Assembly: GCA_023230485.1 (NCBI GenBank)
Contig: JALNXG010000005.1
Coordinates: 1 to 64,000, forward strand
DNA from: Melioribacteraceae bacterium
GTDB lineage: Bacteria > Bacteroidota > Ignavibacteria > Ignavibacteriales > Melioribacteraceae
DNA: 64,000 nt
Reading direction: 5' to 3'
A model generated the notes under the pieces. It was not told the DNA's origin, made no database searches, and was given only the letters and a program-made list of their open reading frames with translations. Position numbers and translations under genes: made by a program. Numbering within the stretch: position 1 is the first letter of the stretch; each line of letters starts with the position of its first letter. Positions 36,289 through 44,316 of this stretch are shown here, piece by piece.

Positions 36289-37255
36289 ATGGGGCATGAT
36301 CGGTTGCGGTGATGTAACTGAAAGAAAAAGCGGTCCCGCTTTTAATAAAGTAGATAATTCGGAACTTATTGCTGTTATGTCCAGAACATATTCGAAAGTA
36401 AAAGATTATGCCGAAAGACATAAAATAGATTTTTATACAGATAAAATTGATGACCTATTAAAGATCAATGAGATCAATGCAATTTATATAGCAACTCCTC
36501 CTGATAGTCACTTATACTATACTAAGTTAGTAGCCGAAGCAGGTAAACACGTTTATGTAGAAAAACCGATGGCTCTAGATTATTCGGAGTGTTTAGAAAT
36601 GATTGATGTTTGTAAGAAAAATGATGTAAAATTATTTCCTGCATATTATAGAAGGCGACTACCAAAATTTATCAAAGTAAAAGAATTAATTGAAGCGAAA
36701 TCAATTGGCGAAATTAAACATATATTGATTGAATTAATTTCTCCACCTCACCAACAAGATTTACAAAAAGAAAATCTCCCATGGCGTGTTAAGCCAGAAT
36801 ATTCAGGTGGCGGATACTTTATGGATATGGGTTCTCATCAACTTGATTTAGTTGATTATTATTTTGGTGAAATAAAAGATGTTTCTGCTTCTGTAAAAAA
36901 CTATTCCGGTTTGTATCCTGCTGATGATTATGTATCCGGACGATTTATTACTGATTCTGGCGTTGTAATAACTGGGGTATGGGATTTTGCAGCACACACT
37001 TCTCAGGAAAAAGATTTGTTCAAAATTTCAGGAACAGAAGGCACTATAACTTTTTCATCTTTCACAACTGATGAAATAATTTTAGAAAATAAAAATGGTA
37101 TCAAAAAATATTCTGAACCATTTCCCGAAAGTGTTCATTTTCATTTAATCGATTCCGTTGTTAAAGAATTATTAGGAGGCGAACCTTCTCCGAGCACCGG
37201 TGAAAGCGGAGCAAGAACAAATCTCGTTATTGATAAAGTATATGGAAGATTGTAA
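36281..37255 (+). CDS. Gfo/Idh/MocA-family oxidoreductase (cytoplasmic)
   Basis: ATG 36281 overlaps the LacI stop (ATGATTAA), so the two are co-translated; the upstream TTG at 36263 is less likely. The 324-residue protein has the Rossmann motif WGMIGCGDVTE, IYIATPPDSHLYYTKLVAEAGKHVYVEKP (catalytic Lys near residue 94) and the C-terminal sandwich with SGGGYFMDMGSHQLDLVDYYFGE, where the histidine is the usual substrate-side residue. It oxidises or reduces a sugar or polyol with NAD(P). No signal is present, in contrast to the two exported relatives at 54552 and 56802. The substrate cannot be deduced. Confidence 0.9.
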   Translation: MIKWGMIGCGDVTERKSGPAFNKVDNSELIAVMSRTYSKVKDYAERHKIDFYTDKIDDLLKINEINAIYIATPPDSHLYYTKLVAEAGKHVYVEKPMALDYSECLEMIDVCKKNDVKLFPAYYRRRLPKFIKVKELIEAKSIGEIKHILIELISPPHQQDLQKENLPWRVKPEYSGGGYFMDMGSHQLDLVDYYFGEIKDVSASVKNYSGLYPADDYVSGRFITDSGVVITGVWDFAAHTSQEKDLFKISGTEGTITFSSFTTDEIILENKNGIKKYSEPFPESVHFHLIDSVVKELLGGEPSPSTGESGARTNLVIDKVYGRL

Positions 37256-37567
37256 GAATAAGTAATTATTAAGTCTTCGATTTCAATTACTATATTATGA
37301 TTGCGAAAATCTTTACGTTACAAATTCCTAATTCTACTTGCAAAAAGTTTCTTTTATCTCTTGTGGACTCTTTTCTATTAAAAGTCCTCATATTTTATTC
37401 CCCGCCTTTAAAAAAGATTTTTTTATTATTTCTTTTAGTATTCCTTTTTAAAAATAAAATGTCTATGTTAGATAAAGCATTAAGTAAACGTTAAATCAAA
37501 TCACAGTTAATATTTTATTTATTTTTTCTTTTATCGAATTAGAAAAAATTACAAGGAATACTATAAA
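37256..37567. other. Intergenic region between Gfo/Idh gene and the amino-sugar operon
   Basis: A 312-base AT-rich stretch. It holds the operator-like element at 37474-37494 and an AAGGA ribosome site near 37552. No terminator or consensus promoter is obvious. The open frame 37297-37494 is hydrophobic low-complexity sequence whose end coincides with the operator element, so I do not regard it as a gene. Confidence 0.6.
37474..37494. promoter_or_regulatory. Operator-like element upstream of the amino-sugar operon
   Basis: The 14-base core GCATTAAGTAAACG (37477-37490), with flanks AAA and TTAA, matches the reverse complement of the element at 46881-46901 at 19 of 21 positions. It has the imperfect dyad form NNxTTA-AG-TAAxNN seen at four intergenic sites. 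It lies 73 bases before the start codon at 37568, and the LacI-family gene is close by, so LacI binding is the simplest explanation. Confidence 0.6.
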
Positions 37568-38815
37568 ATGAAAAAATGTGTTTTAACAATTATCCTCATC
37601 ATCCTCGCAACGAATTATATTTATCCTCAAACAGAATTAAATAAAAAAGAAGAGATCATACAAGCACTTAAAGATGCGGCATATAATGCCACAGAAGTAC
37701 TTCTTGATGAAGATGGAAAATCACGCTGCGATTATAATCTAATTGAAGGTAAGTGGTATTTCTACGAACCGCCATGGCATACAGGGCAATTAATTTATGG
37801 ATTAGTTGAAGCATACAAGATAACAAATAACGAATACTATCTTGAGCAAGCAAAAAGAGCAGGCGATTGGTGGTGCTCTCTTGAAATAAAAGATAATCCC
37901 AAATTGAATGGTATGCTTAAAGCCATTCATGGAGATGGTATTGAAAATATTGTATTCGCAACTGTTTCAGATGGTACTAATGGTATCTTTGAATTAGCTA
38001 GAGTATCTAAAGATAATAAATATGCCGAAGTCGCAACTCGTGCAGGCGAATGGATGCTTAATAATATGTACGTACCTGAATATAAAATATTTTATGATAA
38101 TGTTGATCCGGTTACAGGCGAAGTAATGAAACAAAACAGTCCTTTCTGGAAGGATAAAAGAGTACAAACGCTTTTTGATGTTGCAAGACCAAATAATGAA
38201 GGTTACCTTTTCCTTGATATGTATAAATTTACGAAGAATGAAAAATATAAAAAGATATTTATTGATCTGTGTGAAAGTCTTGTAGAGAAACAAGGACCTG
38301 AAGGACTTTGGATGGATTTTATGCCTAATGATAAAGAATCTGGAAGTTATCATCCTCGATTTAATTTATGGTATGCAGAATCGTTGATAAAGGGTTATGA
38401 GCTTACAAAAGACACGAGATATCTCGATGTAGCTAAAAAAACTTTAGTAATGTTTGCGAAGGCTCAAAAGAACGATGGTACTATCTATTATGTGAATTTT
38501 ATCGATGGAAGGTATAATGAGAATTCTATTACAGGTTCTGCCACTGCATTCGCTGGGCTTCTATGGATACAATTAATCAAATATGGTGTCGGTTCTGAAT
38601 TTATCCCTAATGTAGAAAAATCGGTAGGTTGGATTATTAAAAATCAATTTTCTGTCGAACACCCTGATCCTAATCTACGCGGTGCAGTAATTGATACTCG
38701 TACAAGAAGAAAATCGGGTAAAGTATGGTTAACCCAAAGAGATGTTGGGACAGCATTTGGTATGCGCTTTTTAGCAGACTATTTGAATTACAAATATCCT
38801 TCTAATGAGAAATAA
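37568..38815 (+). CDS. Exported helical-barrel (six-hairpin) protein of unknown activity
   Basis: A 415-residue protein with signal peptide (MKKCVLTIILIILATNYIYPQ). The body has repeated hairpin motifs of (alpha/alpha)6 barrels: EPPWHTGQLIYGLVEAYKITNNEYYLEQAKRAGDWW, HGDGIENIVFATVSDGTNGIFELARVSKD, HPRFNLWYAESLIKGYELTKD and TGSATAFAGLLWIQL. The general look is of GH88/GH105-like or epimerase-like barrels, but no catalytic signature that I can name is present. It is the first gene of an operon with a transporter, a sugar isomerase-like protein, GH20 and NagB, so processing of a glycan with amino-sugar units is plausible. Confidence 0.7.
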   Translation: MKKCVLTIILIILATNYIYPQTELNKKEEIIQALKDAAYNATEVLLDEDGKSRCDYNLIEGKWYFYEPPWHTGQLIYGLVEAYKITNNEYYLEQAKRAGDWWCSLEIKDNPKLNGMLKAIHGDGIENIVFATVSDGTNGIFELARVSKDNKYAEVATRAGEWMLNNMYVPEYKIFYDNVDPVTGEVMKQNSPFWKDKRVQTLFDVARPNNEGYLFLDMYKFTKNEKYKKIFIDLCESLVEKQGPEGLWMDFMPNDKESGSYHPRFNLWYAESLIKGYELTKDTRYLDVAKKTLVMFAKAQKNDGTIYYVNFIDGRYNENSITGSATAFAGLLWIQLIKYGVGSEFIPNVEKSVGWIIKNQFSVEHPDPNLRGAVIDTRTRRKSGKVWLTQRDVGTAFGMRFLADYLNYKYPSNEK

Positions 38816-38817
38816 TC

Positions 38818-40059
38818 ATGAAAAAGATCTATAAGAAAATTTTGCTTTTAGCCGCCGCATTTGGTCCGGGATTGTTTCTTGTCGGATATAATATAGGTAC
38901 GGGAAGCGTTACAACAATGGCATCAGCCGGTGCTTCGCATGGTATGATGCTTACTTGGGCTGTATTCCTTTCATGTCTCTTTACCTATTTTTTAATTGTT
39001 GTCTTTAGTAGTTTTACATTGGTTACAGGTGAAACGGTACTATTTAGTTTTAAAAAGCATATAGGAAAAGGTGCGGCTTATTTTGTTCTTGGAACTCTGA
39101 TTATATCAGAAATGATTTCGAGTATCGGAGTAATGGCTGTTTTAAGTGAAGTAACAAATGAATGGACAAAGCCGATTACATCATCCGGTGGTGGAATCGG
39201 TATGCTTCCCATAGCACTCTTTTTTGCTATTCTCTTAGTCTATTTCTTATTCACAGGTTACTATACTAAGATTGAAGTTATATTAGCAGTCCTTGTTGGT
39301 ATTATGGGTACATGTTTTGTGCTAACTACTTTTATGGTTATTCCCGATGCAAGTGCAGTATTAAAAGGTTTGATGCCAAATATACCTACTGATAACAATG
39401 CCGGATTAGTTGTGGCAGGTATGATTGGTACTACAATGGGTGGAATATTATTTATTACTCGCTCTGCTACTATTAAACAAAAGGGATGGACTTTGAAGGA
39501 TAGAGCTACGGAAAGGAAAGACGCACTTCTTTCTATAAGTCTTATGTTTGTTCTTAGTATTTCAATAATGGCAGCCGCTGCCGGAACACTTTATCCGCTA
39601 GGAATACATGTTGAAAACGCAGTTGATATGGTAAAAACTTTAGAGCCGCTTGCAGGTAGATTCGCGATTACAATTTTTGTTACAGGCATAATTGCGGCAG
39701 GTCTTTCATCTCTATTCCCACATTATATTTTAGTGCCACTCCTGCTTTCAGATTATAATCAAGAAAAATTAGACCTAAACAAATGGAGAAATAGGGGAAT
39801 AGTTATTTTTTATGCAGCACTTGGAATGTTCGTTCCGATCTTTGGCGGAAGACCGGTATCTATTATGATTATGTCCCAGGCATTAGCTTTAATTGCAACT
39901 CCACTAATCCTAATCTTTATGCAGTATTTATTGAATAAGGAAGAATTAATGGGCAAGAATAAAATTTCTCTTACAACAAATATTGGTATTAGCTTAATTA
40001 CTCTATTTACAGTTTATATGGCTTATATTGGAGCCGTTGGGATTATAGAAACTCTATGA
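38818..40059 (+). CDS. Nramp-superfamily transporter lacking the metal-binding motifs
   Basis: A 413-residue membrane protein with about eleven hydrophobic segments and the Nramp opening FGPGLFLVGYNIGTGSVTTMASAGASHG. In true Nramp metal transporters the first helix has DPGN and the sixth has MPH; here the corresponding stretches read NIGTGS and GTTMGGILFITRS, so neither metal-coordinating set is present. The protein begins 2 bases after the exported barrel protein and overlaps the next gene by 4 bases. Its place among sugar genes suggests that it carries an organic substrate, such as a sugar derivative or acid, rather than Mn2+. That is inference. Confidence 0.8.
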   Translation: MKKIYKKILLLAAAFGPGLFLVGYNIGTGSVTTMASAGASHGMMLTWAVFLSCLFTYFLIVVFSSFTLVTGETVLFSFKKHIGKGAAYFVLGTLIISEMISSIGVMAVLSEVTNEWTKPITSSGGGIGMLPIALFFAILLVYFLFTGYYTKIEVILAVLVGIMGTCFVLTTFMVIPDASAVLKGLMPNIPTDNNAGLVVAGMIGTTMGGILFITRSATIKQKGWTLKDRATERKDALLSISLMFVLSISIMAAAAGTLYPLGIHVENAVDMVKTLEPLAGRFAITIFVTGIIAAGLSSLFPHYILVPLLLSDYNQEKLDLNKWRNRGIVIFYAALGMFVPIFGGRPVSIMIMSQALALIATPLILIFMQYLLNKEELMGKNKISLTTNIGISLITLFTVYMAYIGAVGIIETL

Positions 40060-40970
40060 AAAATTTTAATTCAAAAATAGTATGTACTTACCTATATTCT
40101 ATTACAAAATATGGTTATCCTCCTCCCGCAGAAGATACGCTCAACTATATTGAAGAGATGACTTCTCTTGGTTTTACAACAATCGAACTTGAAGGCATCA
40201 GGGAAGAACATTTAACGAAAGTCTATGACCTTAGATATAAAATCAAAAATTCATTAGAGGAAAAACAATTAACGCTACCATATTTTTGTGTCGTGCTTCC
40301 GGGTCTTTCTTCATCCGATGAAAAAGAAAGAAATAAAAATATCGAATTATTCAAGAAAGGTTGCGAAACTGCTGCGATTATTGAGTCAAAGGGGGTCTTA
40401 GATAATTCACCTATTCCTCCTTATCAATTCCCTGATGAAATTCCGGTTATTAGACATTATGAAGAAGAATCTTTACAATCTGCGTTCCTTCCTGATAATT
40501 TTAATTGGGAATCGTATTATGAAATGCTTGTTTCTACATTTCAGAATTTGTGTGATATAGCAGCAAATTATGATTTAACTTATCAACTTCATCCAGCAAG
40601 TGGTGTATTAATAAATTCTGCCGATAGCTTTCTTCATTTTTATAATTCTGTTGGAAGGGAAAACCTACGTTTTAATTTCGATACGGCAAATTTATTTGCT
40701 ATAAAAGAAAACCTTCCTTTATCCTTATACAAATTAAAAGGGCATATTGATTATATACATTTTTCAGATAACTGCGGAAATAAGGTTGAACATCTCGAAG
40801 CAGGGAAAGGGAAAATTAATTGGGATAACTTTTTCTCAGCTCTTAAGGCAATTGATTTCGATGGTTATTTTGGATTAGATATTGGAGGAGATGAATCGGG
40901 TGTGCAGAACTTAGATGAGGCATATATAAATTCAGCTAATTTTTTAGAAAATAAATGGTTCGCAAAATGA
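40056..40970 (+). CDS. Sugar phosphate isomerase/epimerase-type TIM-barrel protein
   Basis: A 304-residue cytoplasmic protein of the xylose-isomerase-like TIM barrel (AP endonuclease 2) superfamily. Typical metal-site strands are GFTTIELEGIREEHL, YQLHPASGVLINSADSFLHFYNSVGRENLRFNFDTANLF, HIDYIHFSDN and the C-terminal FDGYFGLDIGGDESG. Glu, Asp, His and Asp/Glu residues on these strands would bind a divalent metal. Relatives isomerise or epimerise sugars, and some act on 3-keto sugars. It overlaps the transporter gene by 4 bases and the GH20 gene by 4 bases (ATGA at 40967). Confidence 0.85.
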   Translation: MKNFNSKIVCTYLYSITKYGYPPPAEDTLNYIEEMTSLGFTTIELEGIREEHLTKVYDLRYKIKNSLEEKQLTLPYFCVVLPGLSSSDEKERNKNIELFKKGCETAAIIESKGVLDNSPIPPYQFPDEIPVIRHYEEESLQSAFLPDNFNWESYYEMLVSTFQNLCDIAANYDLTYQLHPASGVLINSADSFLHFYNSVGRENLRFNFDTANLFAIKENLPLSLYKLKGHIDYIHFSDNCGNKVEHLEAGKGKINWDNFFSALKAIDFDGYFGLDIGGDESGVQNLDEAYINSANFLENKWFAK

Positions 40971-43516
40971 AATCTTTTGTAATTGCCTTCTTTTTTACTT
41001 TAATAATTATTAAAGCTCAAGGTGTCGTTCCTATTGTACCTGAACCCCAGCAATATAATTATACCGATTCTAGATTTGTATTGAATGATAAACCGATAGC
41101 TGTTAATCTATATATCGAAGATAATGAACCGCTTTTAAATATAACCAAAGATTTAATCGAAAAACTCAAAACCGGGAACTTAGAAATAAAACAAAAGGCG
41201 AAATTAGAAAAAATTATTCATATCGGAATTCCATCCCTTAATCCTACTTTTGAAAAATTATGTACAAGCGCAGGGATGAAAATTGATAATTCAATTTCGC
41301 CGGAAGGATATCAATTGCTCATTAAAAGCGATTTGATAATTATATCTTCAAATGACCCTAAAGGACTTTTTTATGGAATCCAATCATTAAAGCAATTAAT
41401 AAATGGTTCAGTTGATAATTATTTACAAGGTATAGAAATTAAAGATTATCCTTCTTTCAAACTTCGAGGGATTATGGATGATATAAGCCGTGGACCTATT
41501 CCGACTATGGATTATATGAAGTCCCAGATAAGAAAGTTTTCTGAATTGAAATTGAATTTTATGATACATTATGTTGAGCATGTAGTCAAAACAAAAAAGC
41601 ATCCCAAGATAGCACCCGATGATGGCTCTTATACAATAGAAGAGTGGAAAGAAATTACGGAATATGCAAATCTTTACAATATTGAATTAGTAGGTAGCTT
41701 CCAGTCATTCGGTCATTTTGAAAAAATATTATCAATTCCTGAATATGCTCATCTCGGAGAAAGCGGAACTCTCATATCTCCGGTTAAAGAAGAGAGTTAC
41801 GTTTTCCTAAATGATATATATACAGAGATGATACCTGAATTTAGTAAATTGTTTTTTAGTGTTGGTCTCGATGAAACATTCGATCTTGGTAAAGAAGAAT
41901 CTAAAAAATTAGTCGATAGTCTTGGTTATGCAGAAGTTTATTATCGTCATATTATGCGTCTCTATGATATACTTAAAAAGAAGAATACTAGAATGTCGAT
42001 GTGGGGGGATATTCTTCTTGAACATCCGGAATTACTTGAACGCATTCCAAAAGATATTTTAATAGGTACTTGGAATTATGATCCACAAGATGATTTTTTG
42101 AAATTAATTGTTCCGATAAAAAATGCAGGATTGGAATTTATTGTTTGTCCCGGAGTACTTAACTCAAATAAAATTCTTCCTCAATTCGGTAGAACAATTA
42201 CTAATATCAATAATTTTACACGAGACGGATTAGCGAATAATGCTCTTGGTGTTCTTAATTGTATTTGGGATGATGCAGGTACTGCGTTATTTAATAATGA
42301 TTGGTATGGTGTGGCTTATGGAGCAGAGCAAAGTTGGAATTGTACACATAAAAACATTGATGAATATGATTTCCGATTTAATCGTGGTGTGCTTGGAGCT
42401 TCAAATGATTCATATACTACTACAATTCATAAACTAAATGAACTAGAAAAATTTGAACTTACCGATGGAATGACAGATAAAATATTATGGAATAAGTTAG
42501 TACCGCAAAAAGGAGAATCATTAAAAATTTCAAAAATTGATTTAGATTCTGTACTTTCAGTTATAGATGAAGCCCAAATGGAGTTGAATAAAATCAAACT
42601 TAACTCGGATTATGATTTAAAAGCTTATTTGCAATTTGTAATCGATATTTACCTTTCCGAAGCAAATAAAAGAATCGACTTAATAAAAATTGCGGCAAAT
42701 TATAAAGATGCTTTAAAAATTGTTTTCACTGAACCATTTGAGGCAAGAGAGAAAATGGTTGAAGGAGTTTCTTTAATTAATAGAATTATAGAACGTCAGA
42801 ATAAGATAATCGATAGTTTTTCTTATTTATGGTTAATCGAAAATCATACGTATGCTCTGAGTAGAATTACCAACAAATATGAAAATGAATCCTTGGATTA
42901 TGAAAGAATAAAAAATGATTTATATACTTCTCTCAAAATGTTTGATACTGATAGAACAATAAATCCATTGCAAAATACATCATTAAATATCTCGGAGTTA
43001 CCGGGAAAATATTTCCGTGAATGGATGATAATAGATCCAATTTATAATCTATCTGATTTTAACGGTGATCTTTTAGAAGGTATGGGTGGTGAGAAAACTG
43101 CTGACCCGAAAGTAACTCAGGAATTTTATATCGATTCAGTAAAATATCGTTGGAGAAGATTAGTTTCAGATTATCCTGATGTGGTCGATATTTCAAAAAT
43201 ATTTAATACTAAAGATGATAAGGGAGTTGTTTATAGCTTCGCAAATATTTTTTCTGATACTGTAGTTTCAGTCAATGCTTTGGTTGGTACAGATGAAATG
43301 TGTGAGATATTTATTAATGGGGACAAAGTTGCAACTGTAAATGGGGGAGGTTCATTTATTCCTGATGGAAATAAAATAAGCATCCCATTAATTAAGGGTA
43401 AAAACAATTTGTTAATAAAAAATTATCAGACAAAGGGAGAATGGGCTTTTTCATTTCGTCTTCCAGAAATAAAAGTTAGAAATAGCAAAAATCGCTATAC
43501 AATTTATTTGAACTAA
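40967..43516 (+). CDS. Exported GH20-type beta-N-acetylhexosaminidase
   Basis: ATG 40967 overlaps the preceding stop (ATGA) and gives a signal peptide (MKSFVIAFFFTLIIIKAQG); ATG 40955 would add four residues. The 849-residue protein has the N-terminal GH20b-like domain (VPIVPEPQQYNYTDSRFVL) and the TIM barrel: DDISRGPIPTMDYMKSQIRKFSELKLNFMIHYVEH, then FFSVGLDETFDLGKEE with the Asp302-Glu303 pair corresponding to the GH20 catalytic DE. The C-terminal ~300 residues are helical followed by a beta-sandwich and are longer than usual. It should release GlcNAc or GalNAc in the periplasm or at the surface, feeding the NagB-type enzyme encoded next. Confidence 0.85.
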   Translation: MKSFVIAFFFTLIIIKAQGVVPIVPEPQQYNYTDSRFVLNDKPIAVNLYIEDNEPLLNITKDLIEKLKTGNLEIKQKAKLEKIIHIGIPSLNPTFEKLCTSAGMKIDNSISPEGYQLLIKSDLIIISSNDPKGLFYGIQSLKQLINGSVDNYLQGIEIKDYPSFKLRGIMDDISRGPIPTMDYMKSQIRKFSELKLNFMIHYVEHVVKTKKHPKIAPDDGSYTIEEWKEITEYANLYNIELVGSFQSFGHFEKILSIPEYAHLGESGTLISPVKEESYVFLNDIYTEMIPEFSKLFFSVGLDETFDLGKEESKKLVDSLGYAEVYYRHIMRLYDILKKKNTRMSMWGDILLEHPELLERIPKDILIGTWNYDPQDDFLKLIVPIKNAGLEFIVCPGVLNSNKILPQFGRTITNINNFTRDGLANNALGVLNCIWDDAGTALFNNDWYGVAYGAEQSWNCTHKNIDEYDFRFNRGVLGASNDSYTTTIHKLNELEKFELTDGMTDKILWNKLVPQKGESLKISKIDLDSVLSVIDEAQMELNKIKLNSDYDLKAYLQFVIDIYLSEANKRIDLIKIAANYKDALKIVFTEPFEAREKMVEGVSLINRIIERQNKIIDSFSYLWLIENHTYALSRITNKYENESLDYERIKNDLYTSLKMFDTDRTINPLQNTSLNISELPGKYFREWMIIDPIYNLSDFNGDLLEGMGGEKTADPKVTQEFYIDSVKYRWRRLVSDYPDVVDISKIFNTKDDKGVVYSFANIFSDTVVSVNALVGTDEMCEIFINGDKVATVNGGGSFIPDGNKISIPLIKGKNNLLIKNYQTKGEWAFSFRLPEIKVRNSKNRYTIYLN

Positions 43517-43532
43517 ATTAGTGGGAAATTTT

Positions 43533-44300
43533 ATGCACAAGTTAATTAAAGACAAATTAGAAGTAGATATTTATCCAACTAGAAGTGAAATGGGTAAAGC
43601 AGCGGCAGATTATTCAGTTGAGATAATTAAAAAAGTATTATCAGAAAAAGAAACTCTGAGAGTTGTTTTTGCTGCTGCTCCATCGCAAAATGAATTTTTA
43701 GAAAATATTTTATTAAGAGACGATATTGAGTGGAATAGAATTCACGCTTTTCATATGGATGAATATTCCGGAATATCTCCTGATTCACCACAGTCTTTTG
43801 CAAATTGGCTGAAGAACAAAATATTCAGCAAAAAGCCATTCGCCTCGGTAAGTTATGTCGATACTTTTCAAAAAAATGCTGATGAAGTTTGTGTTGAATA
43901 TGAAAAATTATTGAAAGAAGCTCCCATTGATATCGTATTTATGGGTATTGGCGAAAACGGGCATATTGCATTTAACGATCCGCCGGTTGCAAATTTTAAT
44001 GATCCTAAATGGGTGAAGACAGTGGAACTCGAAGAGAAATGTAAAGTTCAGCAGGTATTTGATGGCTGTTTTAAGTCTATCGAAGACGTTCCCAATAATG
44101 CAATCACACTTACAATCCCTGCATTATTATCTGCTGATTATTTATCAGTAGTAGTGCCAGGAATAAGAAAATCAGATGCAGTCAAAGATACCCTAGAAGG
44201 TGAAATATCAACTTCATGCCCGGCTACTATACTTAGAACTCATAAGAAGGCTAAGATGTTTCTTGATTTTGATTCAGCTAATAAAATTAATTATAAATAA
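43533..44300 (+). CDS. nagB: Glucosamine-6-phosphate deaminase (NagB family)
   Basis: ATG 43533 is favoured over GTG 43521, which lies in the GTGGGA ribosome-site region. The 255-residue protein has the NagB motifs FHMDEYSG (Asp76 as ring-opening base) and GIGENGHIAFNDPP with His144. The second motif reads ENGH where enteric NagB has NDGH, so the acidic residue next to the catalytic histidine is shifted. The N-terminal phosphate loop is AAAPSQNEF, where canonical NagB has a Gly-rich GGSP-like loop. It would convert glucosamine-6-phosphate to fructose-6-phosphate and ammonia. A related substrate such as galactosamine-6-phosphate is possible. Confidence 0.75.
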   Translation: MHKLIKDKLEVDIYPTRSEMGKAAADYSVEIIKKVLSEKETLRVVFAAAPSQNEFLENILLRDDIEWNRIHAFHMDEYSGISPDSPQSFANWLKNKIFSKKPFASVSYVDTFQKNADEVCVEYEKLLKEAPIDIVFMGIGENGHIAFNDPPVANFNDPKWVKTVELEEKCKVQQVFDGCFKSIEDVPNNAITLTIPALLSADYLSVVVPGIRKSDAVKDTLEGEISTSCPATILRTHKKAKMFLDFDSANKINYK

Positions 44301-44316
44301 TTTCTTTGGTATTAAT

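Noticed and set aside
37297..37494. Open frame of 65 codons in the intergenic region before the amino-sugar operon
   Set aside because: Hydrophobic low-complexity sequence with no ribosome site, and its last codons coincide with the operator-like element; most likely not a gene.
44200..44316. Upstream extension of the large exported protein into nagB
   Set aside because: The frame is open only as a shadow of nagB; GTG 44317 begins a clean signal peptide after the nagB stop.
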